Origin: Luteimonas panaciterrae
GTDB taxonomy: Bacteria; Pseudomonadota; Gammaproteobacteria; Xanthomonadales; Xanthomonadaceae
Length of the DNA: 64,000 nucleotides
Direction: 5' to 3'
Assembly (NCBI RefSeq): GCF_020511115.1
Contig: NZ_JAJAVH010000001.1
Span: 434,001-498,000, forward strand
The translations under genes and the position numbers were made by a program. Under the pieces are notes generated by a model. It was not told the DNA's origin and ran no database searches. It saw only the letters and a list, made by a program, of their open reading frames with translations. Shown here in pieces: positions 27,678 through 37,204 of the stretch (position 1 is its first letter; every line of letters begins with the position of its first letter).

Positions 27678-29102
27678 ATGCAATGCCTCGATAACCTTCT
27701 GCTCAACACCGACAGCTACAAGGCCAGTCACTGGCTGCAATATCCCCCCGGCACCGACGCCACGTTCTTTTATGTGGAATCGCGCGGCGGCATCTACGAC
27801 CGCACCGTGTTCTTCGGGTTGCAGGCGATCCTGAAGGAACATCTGGCCAAGCCCATCACCCATGCCGACGTGGATCAGGCGCGTGACGTGTTCGCCGCTC
27901 ATGGTGTGCCGTTCAACGAAGCGGGCTGGCGTTACATCGTCGATCATCATGCCGGTCTGTTGCCGATCCGCATCCGCGCGGTGCCGGAAGGTGCGGTGGT
28001 GCCGACGCATCACGCGTTGATGACGATCGAGTCGACCGATCCGAAGGCGTTCTGGGTGCCTTCGTATCTGGAAACGATGCTGCTGCGCATCTGGTATCCG
28101 GTGACGGTGGCGACGATCAGCTGGCATGCCAAGCAGACGATTCGTCAATTCCTGGAGCGCACCAGCGACGATCCGCAAGGCCAGCTGCCATTCAAGCTGC
28201 ACGACTTCGGCGCGCGCGGCGTCTCGAGCGTGAAGTCGGCGGCGATCGGCGGCGCCGCGCATCTGGTCAACTTCCTTGGCACGGATACCGTGTCGGGCTT
28301 GCTGCTGGCGCGCGCGCATTACCACGAGCCGATGGCCGGTTTCTCGATTCCCGCGGCCGAGCACAGCACGATCACCAGCTGGGGTCGCACGCATGAGGTC
28401 GATGCGTACCGCAACATGCTCAAGCAGTTCGCCAAGCCTGGTTCGATCGTGGCGGTAGTGTCGGATAGCTACGACATCTATCACGCGATCCGCGAGCACT
28501 GGGGCAAGACGCTGAAGGATGAAGTGATCGCCTCGGGCGCCACCATCGTGATCCGCCCCGATTCGGGCGATCCCGTCGCGGTGGTGCACCAGTGCCTCGA
28601 ATTGCTGGACGAGGCGTTCGGCCACACCGTCAATGGCAAGGGCTACAAGGTGCTCAACCACGTCCGCGTGATCCAGGGTGACGGCATCAACCCGACCAGC
28701 ATTCGCGCCATCCTTGAGCGGGTGACCAGCGCCGGCTATGCAACCGACAACGTCGCCTTCGGCATGGGCGGCGCGTTGCTGCAGCAGCTCAATCGCGACA
28801 CGCAGAAGTTCGCGCTGAAGTGCTCAGCCGCGCGTATCGATGGCCGTTGGATCGACGTCTACAAGGATCCGATCACCGACCAGGGCAAGCAGAGCAAGCG
28901 CGGTCGCATGACACTGCTCAAGCACCGCGAGTACGGCAACTATCGCACCGTGCCGGTATCGCCTGAGGCTGCTTCGCTGGCCGATGTCGAGAAGCCGCTG
29001 GGCTACGACGATGCCATGGTGACGATCTGGGAGGACGGGAAGCTGATCCGCGACTGGACCTTCGCGCAGGTGCGCGAGCGCGCGGATGCTGAGCGGTTGT
29101 GA
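27678..29102 (+). CDS. nadV: Nicotinamide phosphoribosyltransferase
   Basis: The 474-residue enzyme joins nicotinamide and PRPP to give NMN, the first step of the deamidation-free NAD salvage route (NAMPT type). It starts with NLLLNTDSYKASHWLQYPPG, contains LHDFGARGVSS, the AAEHSTITSWG loop and the PRPP-binding IRPDSGDPVAVV, and ends with GRMTLLKHREYGNYRTV. AAGGAG lies just upstream of the ATG. It follows the nadM-Nudix gene by 130 bp in the same direction, forming a complete nicotinamide-to-NAD pathway. Downstream lie hairpin repeats and a terminator. Confidence 0.95.
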   Translation: MQCLDNLLLNTDSYKASHWLQYPPGTDATFFYVESRGGIYDRTVFFGLQAILKEHLAKPITHADVDQARDVFAAHGVPFNEAGWRYIVDHHAGLLPIRIRAVPEGAVVPTHHALMTIESTDPKAFWVPSYLETMLLRIWYPVTVATISWHAKQTIRQFLERTSDDPQGQLPFKLHDFGARGVSSVKSAAIGGAAHLVNFLGTDTVSGLLLARAHYHEPMAGFSIPAAEHSTITSWGRTHEVDAYRNMLKQFAKPGSIVAVVSDSYDIYHAIREHWGKTLKDEVIASGATIVIRPDSGDPVAVVHQCLELLDEAFGHTVNGKGYKVLNHVRVIQGDGINPTSIRAILERVTSAGYATDNVAFGMGGALLQQLNRDTQKFALKCSAARIDGRWIDVYKDPITDQGKQSKRGRMTLLKHREYGNYRTVPVSPEAASLADVEKPLGYDDAMVTIWEDGKLIRDWTFAQVRERADAERL

Positions 29103-29148
29103 CGCTTTTGCTTTTCACAAGCAACGGCAAAAGCAACAGCCAAATGGA

Positions 29149-29258
29149 TCCCAGCTTTCGCTGGGACGACGATCAAGCGAGAGGCTGAATCCAGGCTTCG
29201 ATCAAGCCAGAGCCTGGATGACCAGCCATCCGGCTGTTAAAAACCCGGCTTCCGCCGG
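29149..29258. repeat. Cluster of three hairpin repeats
   Basis: Three inverted repeats lie in the gap after nadV: TCCCAGC-TTTC-GCTGGGA (29149-29166), a 9-bp stem ATCCAGGCT/AGCCTGGAT (29189-29219) and CCGGC-TTCC-GCCGG (29245-29258). Read on the minus strand the first and third have GNRA tetraloops (GAAA, GGAA) and are followed by GTCATT-like bases, as in the element at 42720. They look like divergent copies of one intergenic repeat family. Confidence 0.7.
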
Positions 29259-29273
29259 AATGACAAGCAAAAT

Positions 29274-29307
29274 CAAAGCCCTTCCCCAAAAAAGCGGAAG
29301 GGCTTTG
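29274..29307. terminator. Rho-independent terminator between convergent genes
   Basis: A perfect 12-bp stem (CAAAGCCCTTCC at 29274-29285, GGAAGGGCTTTG at 29296-29307) with a 10-base loop lies between nadV and the convergent efflux operon. On the minus strand the stem is followed by ATTTTGCTT, so it mainly terminates the efflux operon; on the plus strand there is no T run. Confidence 0.75.
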
Positions 29308-29324
29308 AAAACAGGCGCTATACC

Positions 29325-30773
29325 TCAACGCCCGGCAACTTTCTCCCGCACCGGCAACGTCTGCGGCCAACCACCCGCCAATGCCTTGAACAGTGCGACC
29401 GCGCTGGTGGCACTACGCGTGCGCCCATCAGCGAAGGCATCTTCGGCTTGCAGGCGGGTACGCTCGGCATCCAGCACTTCCAGCAGACTGGTCGCACCGG
29501 CCTCGAACCGCACGCGTGCCAGCTGCGCTGCGCGCGCGCTGTCGCTGGCGGCGCGTTCAAGATGCGAGTCCTCCTCGCGAGTGCGATCGAAGCTCACCAA
29601 TGCATTCTCGGTGTCTTCCAGCGCCAGCAGTACGGCTTGCTGATAACGTGCCAGCTCGCCTTCGGCTTCCGCATCGGCGGCCTTGATGCGCGCGCGCACG
29701 CGGCCGATGTCGAGGAACGACCAGTCGATGCCGAGCGCGACCAGACGCGTTTCGCTGCTGCGTTCGAACAGATTGCTGCTGTCGATCGCCTGGCTGCCGA
29801 TCAGCCCGCCGAGCGTGAAGCGCGGGAACAGGTCGGCGGTAGCCACGCCGATGCGCGCGGTGGCCGAATGCAGACGCTGTTCGGCGGCGGCGACGTCGGG
29901 GCGGCGGCGCAGCAGATCGCCCGGCGCGCCGGGGTCGATTCCGGCCGGCAGTGTCGGCAGCGGCTTGGGCGGCGTCAGTTCCGCGAGCAAGGCATCGGGC
30001 GTGCGTCCGCTCAGCACCGCGAGGCGGTGCATGTCGGTGGCGATGAGTGCTTCCAGCGCGGGAATGCGGGCGGAGGTCGATTCCAGCTGCGCGCGGGCGC
30101 GGGCGGTGTCGAATTCGCTGTCGCGTCCGGCGTTGTAGCGTGCTTCCACCAACTGCAGGGTTTCGCGCTGGTTGTCGGCGTTCTCCCGTGCCACGCGCAG
30201 GCGTTCCTGCAATCCGCGCAATTCGAGATACGTGCGTGAGACTTCACCGACGATGGCGACCTGCGCCGCCTGCAGATCGGCGGCGGTGGCGGCGGCGTCG
30301 GCGCGATTGGCCTCGACGTTGCGGCGGATGCGGCCGAACAGGTCGAGTTCCCAGGTCGCATCGACCTGAGCGCTGTAGGAGTCGCTATCCCGATCATTAC
30401 GCGACACGCCGGGCTGCTGATCGGCGCTGGCGCGATTGTTGCTGGCCTGGCCGCTGGCGGTGAGCGTGGGGAAGTAGTCGAACTTCGAGCCACGCAGCAG
30501 CGCGTTGGCGCGATCGTAGTTGGCAAGCGCGATGCGCAGGTCGTGGTTAGCCGACAGCGCGGCTTCCACGAGCGAGGTCAGCTGCGGATCGTTGAAGCCG
30601 AGCCAGAACGTGCCATCGGCGGCGGGCGTGGGTGTCTGCGCGACGCCTTCAGAGGTTGCGGCTTGCGCGAAGCGTTCGGGCGTGGCGACCGTCGGTCGCG
30701 TGAAGTCGGGTCCGACGGCGCAGGCGGCGAGCAGGGCCGCCGTGAGTCCGAGTGTGAGGGAACGAATCACCAT
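29325..30773 (-). CDS. Outer-membrane efflux channel, NodT/OprM type lipoprotein
   Basis: The 482-residue TolC-like channel connects the RND pump to the outside. It has a lipoprotein signal (LLAACAVGPDF, Cys18), two OEP repeats with the usual TWELDLFGRIRR motif in the first half and RRRPDVAAAEQRL in the second, and long coiled helices. It is the last gene of the efflux operon; its ATG lies inside the end of the SDR gene (7-bp overlap). A terminator follows. Confidence 0.92.
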   Translation of the reverse strand: MVIRSLTLGLTAALLAACAVGPDFTRPTVATPERFAQAATSEGVAQTPTPAADGTFWLGFNDPQLTSLVEAALSANHDLRIALANYDRANALLRGSKFDYFPTLTASGQASNNRASADQQPGVSRNDRDSDSYSAQVDATWELDLFGRIRRNVEANRADAAATAADLQAAQVAIVGEVSRTYLELRGLQERLRVARENADNQRETLQLVEARYNAGRDSEFDTARARAQLESTSARIPALEALIATDMHRLAVLSGRTPDALLAELTPPKPLPTLPAGIDPGAPGDLLRRRPDVAAAEQRLHSATARIGVATADLFPRFTLGGLIGSQAIDSSNLFERSSETRLVALGIDWSFLDIGRVRARIKAADAEAEGELARYQQAVLLALEDTENALVSFDRTREEDSHLERAASDSARAAQLARVRFEAGATSLLEVLDAERTRLQAEDAFADGRTRSATSAVALFKALAGGWPQTLPVREKVAGR

Positions 30774-31513
30774 GGCAGGGTTTCTCCGAGGTAGACGTAG
30801 CCGCCGCTCGGACCGTTCTGGTCGAGCAGGGCCATGCTGACGCTGGTCTTGGCGCCGGTCGGGATGTCGATCTCGCCTTCGCCGTTGTTCATGTCGGTCT
30901 TGACGTAACCCGGATGCACGGCGTTCACCTTGATCGGTGTGTCACGCAGTTCGTAGGCCAGATGCACGGTCCAGGAATTCACCGCGCTCTTGGAGGCGTT
31001 GTAGGCCGGGATCGATTTGAAGTCGTAGATCGGCGAGGCGGGATCGCTGTGCGCGGTGAGCGAGCCGAGGATGCTCGACACGTTGACGATGCGGCCTTCC
31101 TCGGACTTGTGCAGCAGCGGCAGGAACGCCTGCGTCACCGCGACGACGCCGAACAGGTTGGTATCGAAGGTGCGGCGCCAGTTGTCCAGCGGCTGCTCCG
31201 ACGGCTTGCCGCCGGGCTGCTCGGCGACGATGCCGGCATTGTTGACGAGGATGTCGAGGCGGCCGTGCTTACGCGCGACTTCCTCGGCGGCGGCGGCGAT
31301 GCTCTGGGCATCGGTGACGTCGAGCACGATCGCCTCGACCGGAAGGCCTTCGCCCTGCAGCTTCAGCGAGGCTTCGACGGCCTTGTTGCGATCGCGGCCG
31401 GCGAGCAGCACGTGCACGCCGTTGTTGGCGAGCTGGCGCACGGTTTCAAAACCGATGCCGCGCGTGGCGCCGGTGACGAGAGCGACCTTGGTGGAATTTG
31501 CGTTCGTGGACAT
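30767..31513 (-). CDS. Short-chain dehydrogenase/reductase in the efflux operon
   Basis: This 248-residue classical SDR has TGATRGIG (residues 14-21), NNAG (near 90), a catalytic Ser in VNVSSILGS, YNASK (Tyr-x3-Lys) and a C-terminal GYVKTDMN. It looks like plant-type carbonyl reductases found in bacteria; the substrate is unknown. AAGGA eight bases before the ATG at 31513 supports the start over the longer frame. It overlaps the channel gene by 7 bp, while 158 bp separate it from the pump gene upstream. An oxidoreductase inside an RND operon suggests the exported compound may also be reduced. Confidence 0.87.
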   Translation of the reverse strand: MSTNANSTKVALVTGATRGIGFETVRQLANNGVHVLLAGRDRNKAVEASLKLQGEGLPVEAIVLDVTDAQSIAAAAEEVARKHGRLDILVNNAGIVAEQPGGKPSEQPLDNWRRTFDTNLFGVVAVTQAFLPLLHKSEEGRIVNVSSILGSLTAHSDPASPIYDFKSIPAYNASKSAVNSWTVHLAYELRDTPIKVNAVHPGYVKTDMNNGEGEIDIPTGAKTSVSMALLDQNGPSGGYVYLGETLPW

Positions 31514-31671
31514 GGGGAGATTCCTTGGAGCGGATGCAGGCGGGCCTGCATCGTGGAGAGGGAGGATTGCGATCGTCAGCGGTGAGGGATGCGCCGCTCG
31601 TCGGTGCACATTGCGGTGTCGTGACGAGCGGCGCTATCCGATTCTTGCTTCTTCTGTCTTGATCGACGCGA

Positions 31672-34600
31672 TCACACTTGCGCGGTATGCGGCGCTTCCA
31701 TCGTGGAATGACCGTGGCTGACCAGCTTGCCTCCAGCCAGCTTGCGCAGGGCGACGTAGAACACCGGCGTCAGGAACAGGCCGAACACGGTCACGCCCAG
31801 CATGCCGGCGAACACCGTGATGCCGGTGACCGAGCGCACTTCCGCGCCGGCGCCGTGCGAGAGCACCAGCGGGATGGTGCCGGCGATGAAGGCGATCGAG
31901 GTCATCACGATCGGGCGAAGACGCAGGCGGCAGGCTTCCAGCGCGGCTTCGACGATGCCCTTGCCCTGGATTTCCAGTTCGCGGGCGAACTCGACGATCA
32001 GGATCGCGTTCTTGCACGCCAGGCCCATCAGCACCACCAGGCCCACCTGCACGAACACGTTGTTGTCGCCGCCGGTGAGCTTGACGCCGAGCAGGGCGGA
32101 GAGCATGCACATCGGCACGATCAGGATCACCGCCAGCGGCAGCGTCCACGATTCGTACAACGCGGCCAGCACCAGGAAGGCGAGCAGGATCGCGAGCGGG
32201 AACACGACCAGCGCCGCCTTGCCCTGGCTGGCCTGCTGGTAGCTCAAGTCGGTCCACTCGATGTTCATGCCGTTGGGCAACACCTTCGCGGCCAGATCGG
32301 TGAGCGTACTCATCGCCTGCGCCGAGGACAGCATGCGCGGGTCGGCTTCGCCGGCGATGTCGGCGGCGGGATAGCCGTTGTAGCGCAGCACCGGGTCGGG
32401 GCCGTAGGTCTGCTTGATGCTCACCATCGAGGCGATCGGCACCATCTCGCCGCGATCATTGCGGGTACGCAGGTTGGCGATGTCCTCGACGCTGTCACGA
32501 TACGAGCTGTCGGCCTGCGCGATCACCTGCCAGGTGCGACCGAACTGGTTGAAGTCATTGACGTAGGCCGAACCCAGGTAGGTTTGCAGCGTGTCGAACA
32601 GCTCCGTCAGCGGCACACCCTGCGCCTTGGCCTTGACGCGATCGACTTCGGCGTCGAGCTGCGGCACGTTGGCCTGGTAGGTGGTGATCGGGAATCCCAT
32701 GCCCGGTGTCTGCGACACCGCGCCCTGGAAGCTGCTCACCGCGCTTTGCAACGCGCCGTAACCGAGATTGCCGCGATCCTCGATGAACATCTGATAGCCG
32801 TTGCCGTTGCCCAGACCAAGGATCGGCGGCGGCATGATGGCGAAGGTGAATCCTTCCTGCAGTCCACCGATCTTCTGGTTGATTTCGGCGGTGATTTCCG
32901 CGGCTGTGCGGCCATGACGCTCACTGAAAGGCTTCAGCGGCAGGAACGCGACGCCGGTGTTGGGCGTGTTGGTGAACTGGAGCGCGTTCAAGCCCGGGAA
33001 GGAAATCGTGTGCGCCACGCCTTCGGTGTTCATCGCGATGTCGCTGACTTTCTTCAGCAACGCGTCGGTGCGCGCGAGCGAGGCGCCTTCGGGCAACTTC
33101 ACGCCGGCGATCAGATATAGCTTGTCCTGTGTCGGGATGAAGCCGGCCGGAACCAGCTTGAACATCATGCCGGTGCCCGCCAACAGGATCGCATAGACCA
33201 CGAACACCGCGCCGCGCTTGCCCAGCGTGCGTGACACCGCGCCCTGGTACTTCTCGGAGCTGGACTTGAAGAAGCGGTTGAACGGACGGAACAGCCAGCC
33301 GAACAGACGGTCGATCAGGCGCGAGGGCGCGTCCTTCGGTGCATCGTGCGACTTGAGCAGGCGCGCGGCCAGGGCCGGCGACAGCGTGAGCGAGTTGATC
33401 GCCGAGATCACCGTCGAAATCGCGATCGTCACCGCGAACTGCTTGTAGAACTGGCCGGTCACGCCCGACAGGAACGCCATCGGCACGAACACCGCGCACA
33501 GCACCAGCGCGATCGCGACGATCGGGCCGGACACTTCCTTCATCGCCTGGTGTGCCGCATCGAGTGGACTCAGGCCTTCCTCGATGTTGCGTTCGACGTT
33601 CTCCACGACCACGATCGCGTCGTCCACCACGATGCCGATGGCCAGCACCAGGCCGAACAGGCTCAGCGTGTTGATCGAGAAGCCGAGCACGTAGAGCGCG
33701 GCGAACGTACCGACGATCGACACCGGCACCGCGATCAGCGGAATGATCGAGGCGCGCCAGGTCTGCAGGAACAGGATCACTACCAGCACCACCAGCAGGA
33801 TCGCCTCGAACAGGGTCGAGACCACGGCCTTGATCGAGTCGCGAACGAAGATGGTGGTGTCGTAGACGGCTTCGTACTTGATGCCTTCAGGGAAGCTCTT
33901 GGTGAGCTCGTCCATGCTGGCGATCACCTGCTCCTGGATTTCCAGTGCATTGGCGCCAGGCGACTGGAAGATACCGATGCCCACCGCGTTCTTGCCGTCG
34001 AGCTGCGAGCGCAGGGTGTAGTCACCCGCGCCGAGTTCCAGGCGGGCGACGTCGGCCAGGCGCACGATCTCGCCGTTGCTGCCGCTCTTGAGCACGATGT
34101 TGCCGAACTCTTCTTCCGAGCGCAGGCGGCCCTGGGCATTGATCAGGGTGAGGAAGCTGCTGTTGGGCATCGGCTCGGCGCCGAGCTGGCCGGCGGAAAC
34201 CTGCACGTTCTGTTCGCGCATCGCGCGCACCACGTCGCTGGCGGTCAGGCCGCGCGAGGCGACCTTGTCCGGGTCGAGCCAGGCGCGCATCGCGTAATCG
34301 CCGCCGCCGAAGATCTGCGCGTCGCCGACGCCGGGCAGGCGTGCGAGCACATCCTTCACGTGCAGGCGTGCGTAGTTGCGCAGGTACAGCGTGTCGTACT
34401 TGCCGTTGGGCGAGGTCAGGTGCACCACCATCAGGAAGACAGGCGACTGCTTCTGCGTGGTGACGCCTTGCCGTCGAACATCTTCAGGCAGACGTGCCTG
34501 TGCCTGCGCGACGCGGTTCTGCACCTTGACCGCGGCATCGTCGGGATCGGTGCCGGGGCGGAAGGTGATGGTCATCTGCAGCACGCCGTCGGAGCCGGCG

Positions 34601-34848
34601 ACCGACTTGAGGTACATCATGCCCTCGACGCCGTTGATCGCTTCTTCCAGTGGCGTGGCCACCGTTTCGGCGATCACTTTCGGGTTGGCGCCGGGATACA
34701 CGGTGCGCACCACCACCGAGGGTGGCACGACTTCCGGATATTCGCTGATCGGCAAAATCGGAATCGCGATCAAGCCTGCGGCGAAGATCACGATCGACAG
34801 CACCGCGGCGAAGATCGGCCGGTCGATGAAGAATTTGGAGAAATCCAT
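31672..34848 (-). CDS. RND efflux pump, hydrophobe/amphiphile exporter (AcrB/MexB type)
   Basis: The 1058-residue inner-membrane proton antiporter exports amphiphilic compounds. It begins FFIDRPIFAAVLSIVIFAAG, has the family order EYPEVVPPSV...TVYPGA, the proton-relay Asp pair in GIVVDDAIVVVENV (TM4), GYYGFF-like elements are absent from what I read, and a second RND half with FVLAALYESW and GLACKNAILIVEFA. Length and pattern are HAE-1. The membrane fusion protein is upstream and the channel downstream on the same strand. Confidence 0.94.
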   Translation of the reverse strand: MDFSKFFIDRPIFAAVLSIVIFAAGLIAIPILPISEYPEVVPPSVVVRTVYPGANPKVIAETVATPLEEAINGVEGMMYLKSVAGSDGVLQMTITFRPGTDPDDAAVKVQNRVAQAQARLPEDVRRQGVTTQKQSPVFLMVVHLTSPNGKYDTLYLRNYARLHVKDVLARLPGVGDAQIFGGGDYAMRAWLDPDKVASRGLTASDVVRAMREQNVQVSAGQLGAEPMPNSSFLTLINAQGRLRSEEEFGNIVLKSGSNGEIVRLADVARLELGAGDYTLRSQLDGKNAVGIGIFQSPGANALEIQEQVIASMDELTKSFPEGIKYEAVYDTTIFVRDSIKAVVSTLFEAILLVVLVVILFLQTWRASIIPLIAVPVSIVGTFAALYVLGFSINTLSLFGLVLAIGIVVDDAIVVVENVERNIEEGLSPLDAAHQAMKEVSGPIVAIALVLCAVFVPMAFLSGVTGQFYKQFAVTIAISTVISAINSLTLSPALAARLLKSHDAPKDAPSRLIDRLFGWLFRPFNRFFKSSSEKYQGAVSRTLGKRGAVFVVYAILLAGTGMMFKLVPAGFIPTQDKLYLIAGVKLPEGASLARTDALLKKVSDIAMNTEGVAHTISFPGLNALQFTNTPNTGVAFLPLKPFSERHGRTAAEITAEINQKIGGLQEGFTFAIMPPPILGLGNGNGYQMFIEDRGNLGYGALQSAVSSFQGAVSQTPGMGFPITTYQANVPQLDAEVDRVKAKAQGVPLTELFDTLQTYLGSAYVNDFNQFGRTWQVIAQADSSYRDSVEDIANLRTRNDRGEMVPIASMVSIKQTYGPDPVLRYNGYPAADIAGEADPRMLSSAQAMSTLTDLAAKVLPNGMNIEWTDLSYQQASQGKAALVVFPLAILLAFLVLAALYESWTLPLAVILIVPMCMLSALLGVKLTGGDNNVFVQVGLVVLMGLACKNAILIVEFARELEIQGKGIVEAALEACRLRLRPIVMTSIAFIAGTIPLVLSHGAGAEVRSVTGITVFAGMLGVTVFGLFLTPVFYVALRKLAGGKLVSHGHSTMEAPHTAQV

Positions 34849-34962
34849 GGGGGTTTCCTCAGAGGTTTTGCTCCCCTGCCCACGGTCGCGGGCAGAGGCG
34901 GGAGAAGACGGCCGGGCGCAATGCGCCGAGCTTGATTAGGAAATCGGGCGTTCTCTCCCCAA

Positions 34963-35021
34963 CCTTCCCCGCGTGCGCGGGGAAGGAGGATCGAAGGGAG
35001 TGGCGGCTTCGCCGATCCTCC
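34963..35021. repeat. Double hairpin between membrane fusion protein and pump genes
   Basis: Within the 257-bp gap of the efflux operon lies CCTTCCCCGC-GTGC-GCGGGGAAGG (34963-34986), a perfect 10-bp stem, partly overlapping a second nested inverted repeat GGAGGATCG (34985-34993) / CGATCCTCC (35013-35021) that encloses GGCG-GCTT-CGCC. No T run follows on the minus strand. It may process or partly terminate the operon transcript, or be an intergenic repeat; no function is shown. Confidence 0.6.
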
Positions 35022-35105
35022 AGCACCGGGGGAGGCGGATGCGGGAGAATCGGCGGCCGCCGGACCTGCGTAGCGAGCTCAGTCCGACAAGGGGGAGAGA
35101 GATCG

Positions 35106-36320
35106 TTACTGCGCTTGCGCTACGCGGGCCTGTTGCTGGGGTTCCGGTGCGCCCATCACCACTGTCTTCGGGTTGACGGGCATGCCGGGGAAGAACACTT
35201 TCTGCACGCCGTTGATGATCACCTTGTCATTGGCGGCCAGACCGGACTGCACCACGCGCAGACCGTTGATCAGACGACCCAGCACCACGTCCTTGCGCAG
35301 TGCCTTGTTCTCCGGGCCGAGCACGTAGACGTACTTGCGGTCCTGATCGGTGAGCACGGCCTTGTCGTCGATCAGCATGGCCTTGAATTCGCCGCTGCCT
35401 TCCAGCTGCACGCGGGCGAACAGCCCCGGCGTGAACCGGCGGTCGGGATTGGGCAGCACCGCGCGGGCGTGGATCGTGCCGGTGGTCGGGTCGACCTGGT
35501 TGTCGGTGAAGTTCAGCGTGGCTTCGTGCGGATAGCCCTCTTCGCTGGCCAGGCCGACGCGCACCGGATTCTTGGTCGCGGCGCGTTCGCCCTTGCGCGC
35601 GAGTTCCTGATAGCGCAGGAAGCTCTGCTCGTCGCTTTCGAAGTACACATACATCGGGTCGACGGAGACGACGGTGGTGAGCAGGGTGGCATCGGCCTGC
35701 GCCAGATTGCCGGTGGTCACCATCGCGCGACCGGCGCGACCATTGATCGGCGAGCGCACTTCGGTGAACTGCAAGTCCAGGCGCGCAGTGGTCACCGCGG
35801 CTTCGGCGGCTCGCACCGAGGCGGTGCTTTGCGCGGCGGCGGCCTTGCGCGTGTCGAACTCCTCGCGCGAGATGGCCTTGGCTTCGATCAGGGTCTGGGC
35901 GCGCGTATTCTGCGACTTGGTCAGGAGCGCTTCGCTGCGTGCGCGTTCCAGATCGGCTTCCGCCCGCGCCAAAGCCGCACGGTAGGGACGCTGGTCGATG
36001 GTGAACAGCAGTTGGCCTTTCTTGACTTCATCGCCTTCGCGGTAGTTGACGCGATCGACGTAGCCGCTCACGCGAGGACGCAGTTCGACGGTTTCCGGCG
36101 AGGCGACACGGCCGGTGAAGTCGTCCCACTGCGTGACCTGCTTGGACAGCACAGTGGCGACGCTCACTTCGGGCGGCGGCGGCATTCCGGCGTTGGGGGC
36201 GGCGTTGCTGTCGCAGGCGGCGACGACGACCGCGATCACCGCGCTCAACAGCAGCGCGGGCAACGGGACACTAGTGCCCGAACGGGCAAGGGCTTTGCGA
36301 GAGATCGCGTGAGTGATCAT
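35106..36320 (-). CDS. RND periplasmic membrane fusion protein (AcrA type lipoprotein)
   Basis: The 404-residue adaptor links pump and channel. It has a lipoprotein signal (VVVAACDS), the lipoyl half RPRVSGYVDRVNYREGDEVKKGQLLFTID, an alpha-hairpin (about residues 105-175), the second half DLQFTEVRSPINGRAGRAMVTTGNL read across two strands, and the C-terminal barrel with DPTTGTIHARAVLPNPD. Its start overlaps the stop of the preceding NAD(P)-binding gene by four bases (ATGA). Followed by the pump gene after a hairpin-containing gap. Confidence 0.93.
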   Translation of the reverse strand: MITHAISRKALARSGTSVPLPALLLSAVIAVVVAACDSNAAPNAGMPPPPEVSVATVLSKQVTQWDDFTGRVASPETVELRPRVSGYVDRVNYREGDEVKKGQLLFTIDQRPYRAALARAEADLERARSEALLTKSQNTRAQTLIEAKAISREEFDTRKAAAAQSTASVRAAEAAVTTARLDLQFTEVRSPINGRAGRAMVTTGNLAQADATLLTTVVSVDPMYVYFESDEQSFLRYQELARKGERAATKNPVRVGLASEEGYPHEATLNFTDNQVDPTTGTIHARAVLPNPDRRFTPGLFARVQLEGSGEFKAMLIDDKAVLTDQDRKYVYVLGPENKALRKDVVLGRLINGLRVVQSGLAANDKVIINGVQKVFFPGMPVNPKTVVMGAPEPQQQARVAQAQ

Positions 36321-37204
36321 GGGGAGGGGGTTTCCTGTGAGCGAGGGGAGGAGGCGATCGCGCGCAAGAGCGCGCGCACATCTACTGACGATTGAGCGGC
36401 GGCCGCTTCGACATGCGCGGCTGAATTCTGTTCAGGTGCCGTATCAGGATTTGAGACTGAGCGAGGGTGGTCCGGGACGGCGCCGCCATCGATGTCGTCT
36501 GACCAGACATCCAAAGGTGCCGAACGCACGTTGTGCCGGATGATGGCGTGGTTGGGAGGTTCGATTCCGGCGGTCATCGCCACGGCATGCCGCGCGATCG
36601 CATGCACGCTCGGCCACGTTTCGCAGGCGTGACGCGCGTTGGAATCGGTGCGCGCCGGCGAATCGACCGCGAGCAGCTGCACGCGTACCGCGAACGCGCG
36701 GGCTTCGTCGTGCAGCACGCGCGCGAGCATGCGTAGCGCGGCGTTGCCGATCGAACGATAGCCGTAGCCGGCCCACGGCTGCTCGGCGCCGGGTCCGCCG
36801 ATCAGCACGTAACCGCCGCGTTTGGACTCGGCCAGCAGCGGCAGCAGGTGACGCGCGGCGAACAGGTGCGGCAGCAGATCCTCGTCGAGACGGCGGCGCA
36901 GGAAGTCGGCCGGCTTGTCGAGCAAACGTCCGCGTTCGACGTCGCCGCGGATGGCGACGATCACGCCGCCGATCGGGCGCTCGAGATCGCGGATGCGGTC
37001 GGCGAGCGTCTCCGCCTCGCGATCCGTGCCCACCGAGGCGGCCATCGTCACCAGATCGGTGCCGGGGTGCTTGCGGCGCAGCGAATCCAGCTCAGCGGGG
37101 TCGCGGGCGACCGCCACCACGCCGTGTCCGGCCTCGATCGCCGCCGCGACGACGGCACGGCCAATGCAGCCGGTGGCGCCGAGGATGATCAGAGTCGAGG
37201 TCAT
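36317..37204 (-). CDS. NAD(P)-binding Rossmann-fold protein in the efflux operon
   Basis: This 295-residue protein starts with a Rossmann motif ILGATGCIGRAV (residues 7-18) and has GGYVLIGGPG and a YGYRSIGNAALRMLARVL helix where SDRs carry Tyr-x3-Lys; the Lys is replaced (YRSIG), so it may be a non-catalytic or atypical SDR. The last 80 residues are Pro/Ala/Asp-rich and probably disordered. It overlaps the genes on both sides by four bases, so it is tightly coupled to the membrane fusion protein and to the small membrane protein before it. Function unknown. Confidence 0.75.
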   Translation of the reverse strand: MTSTLIILGATGCIGRAVVAAAIEAGHGVVAVARDPAELDSLRRKHPGTDLVTMAASVGTDREAETLADRIRDLERPIGGVIVAIRGDVERGRLLDKPADFLRRRLDEDLLPHLFAARHLLPLLAESKRGGYVLIGGPGAEQPWAGYGYRSIGNAALRMLARVLHDEARAFAVRVQLLAVDSPARTDSNARHACETWPSVHAIARHAVAMTAGIEPPNHAIIRHNVRSAPLDVWSDDIDGGAVPDHPRSVSNPDTAPEQNSAAHVEAAAAQSSVDVRALLRAIASSPRSQETPSP

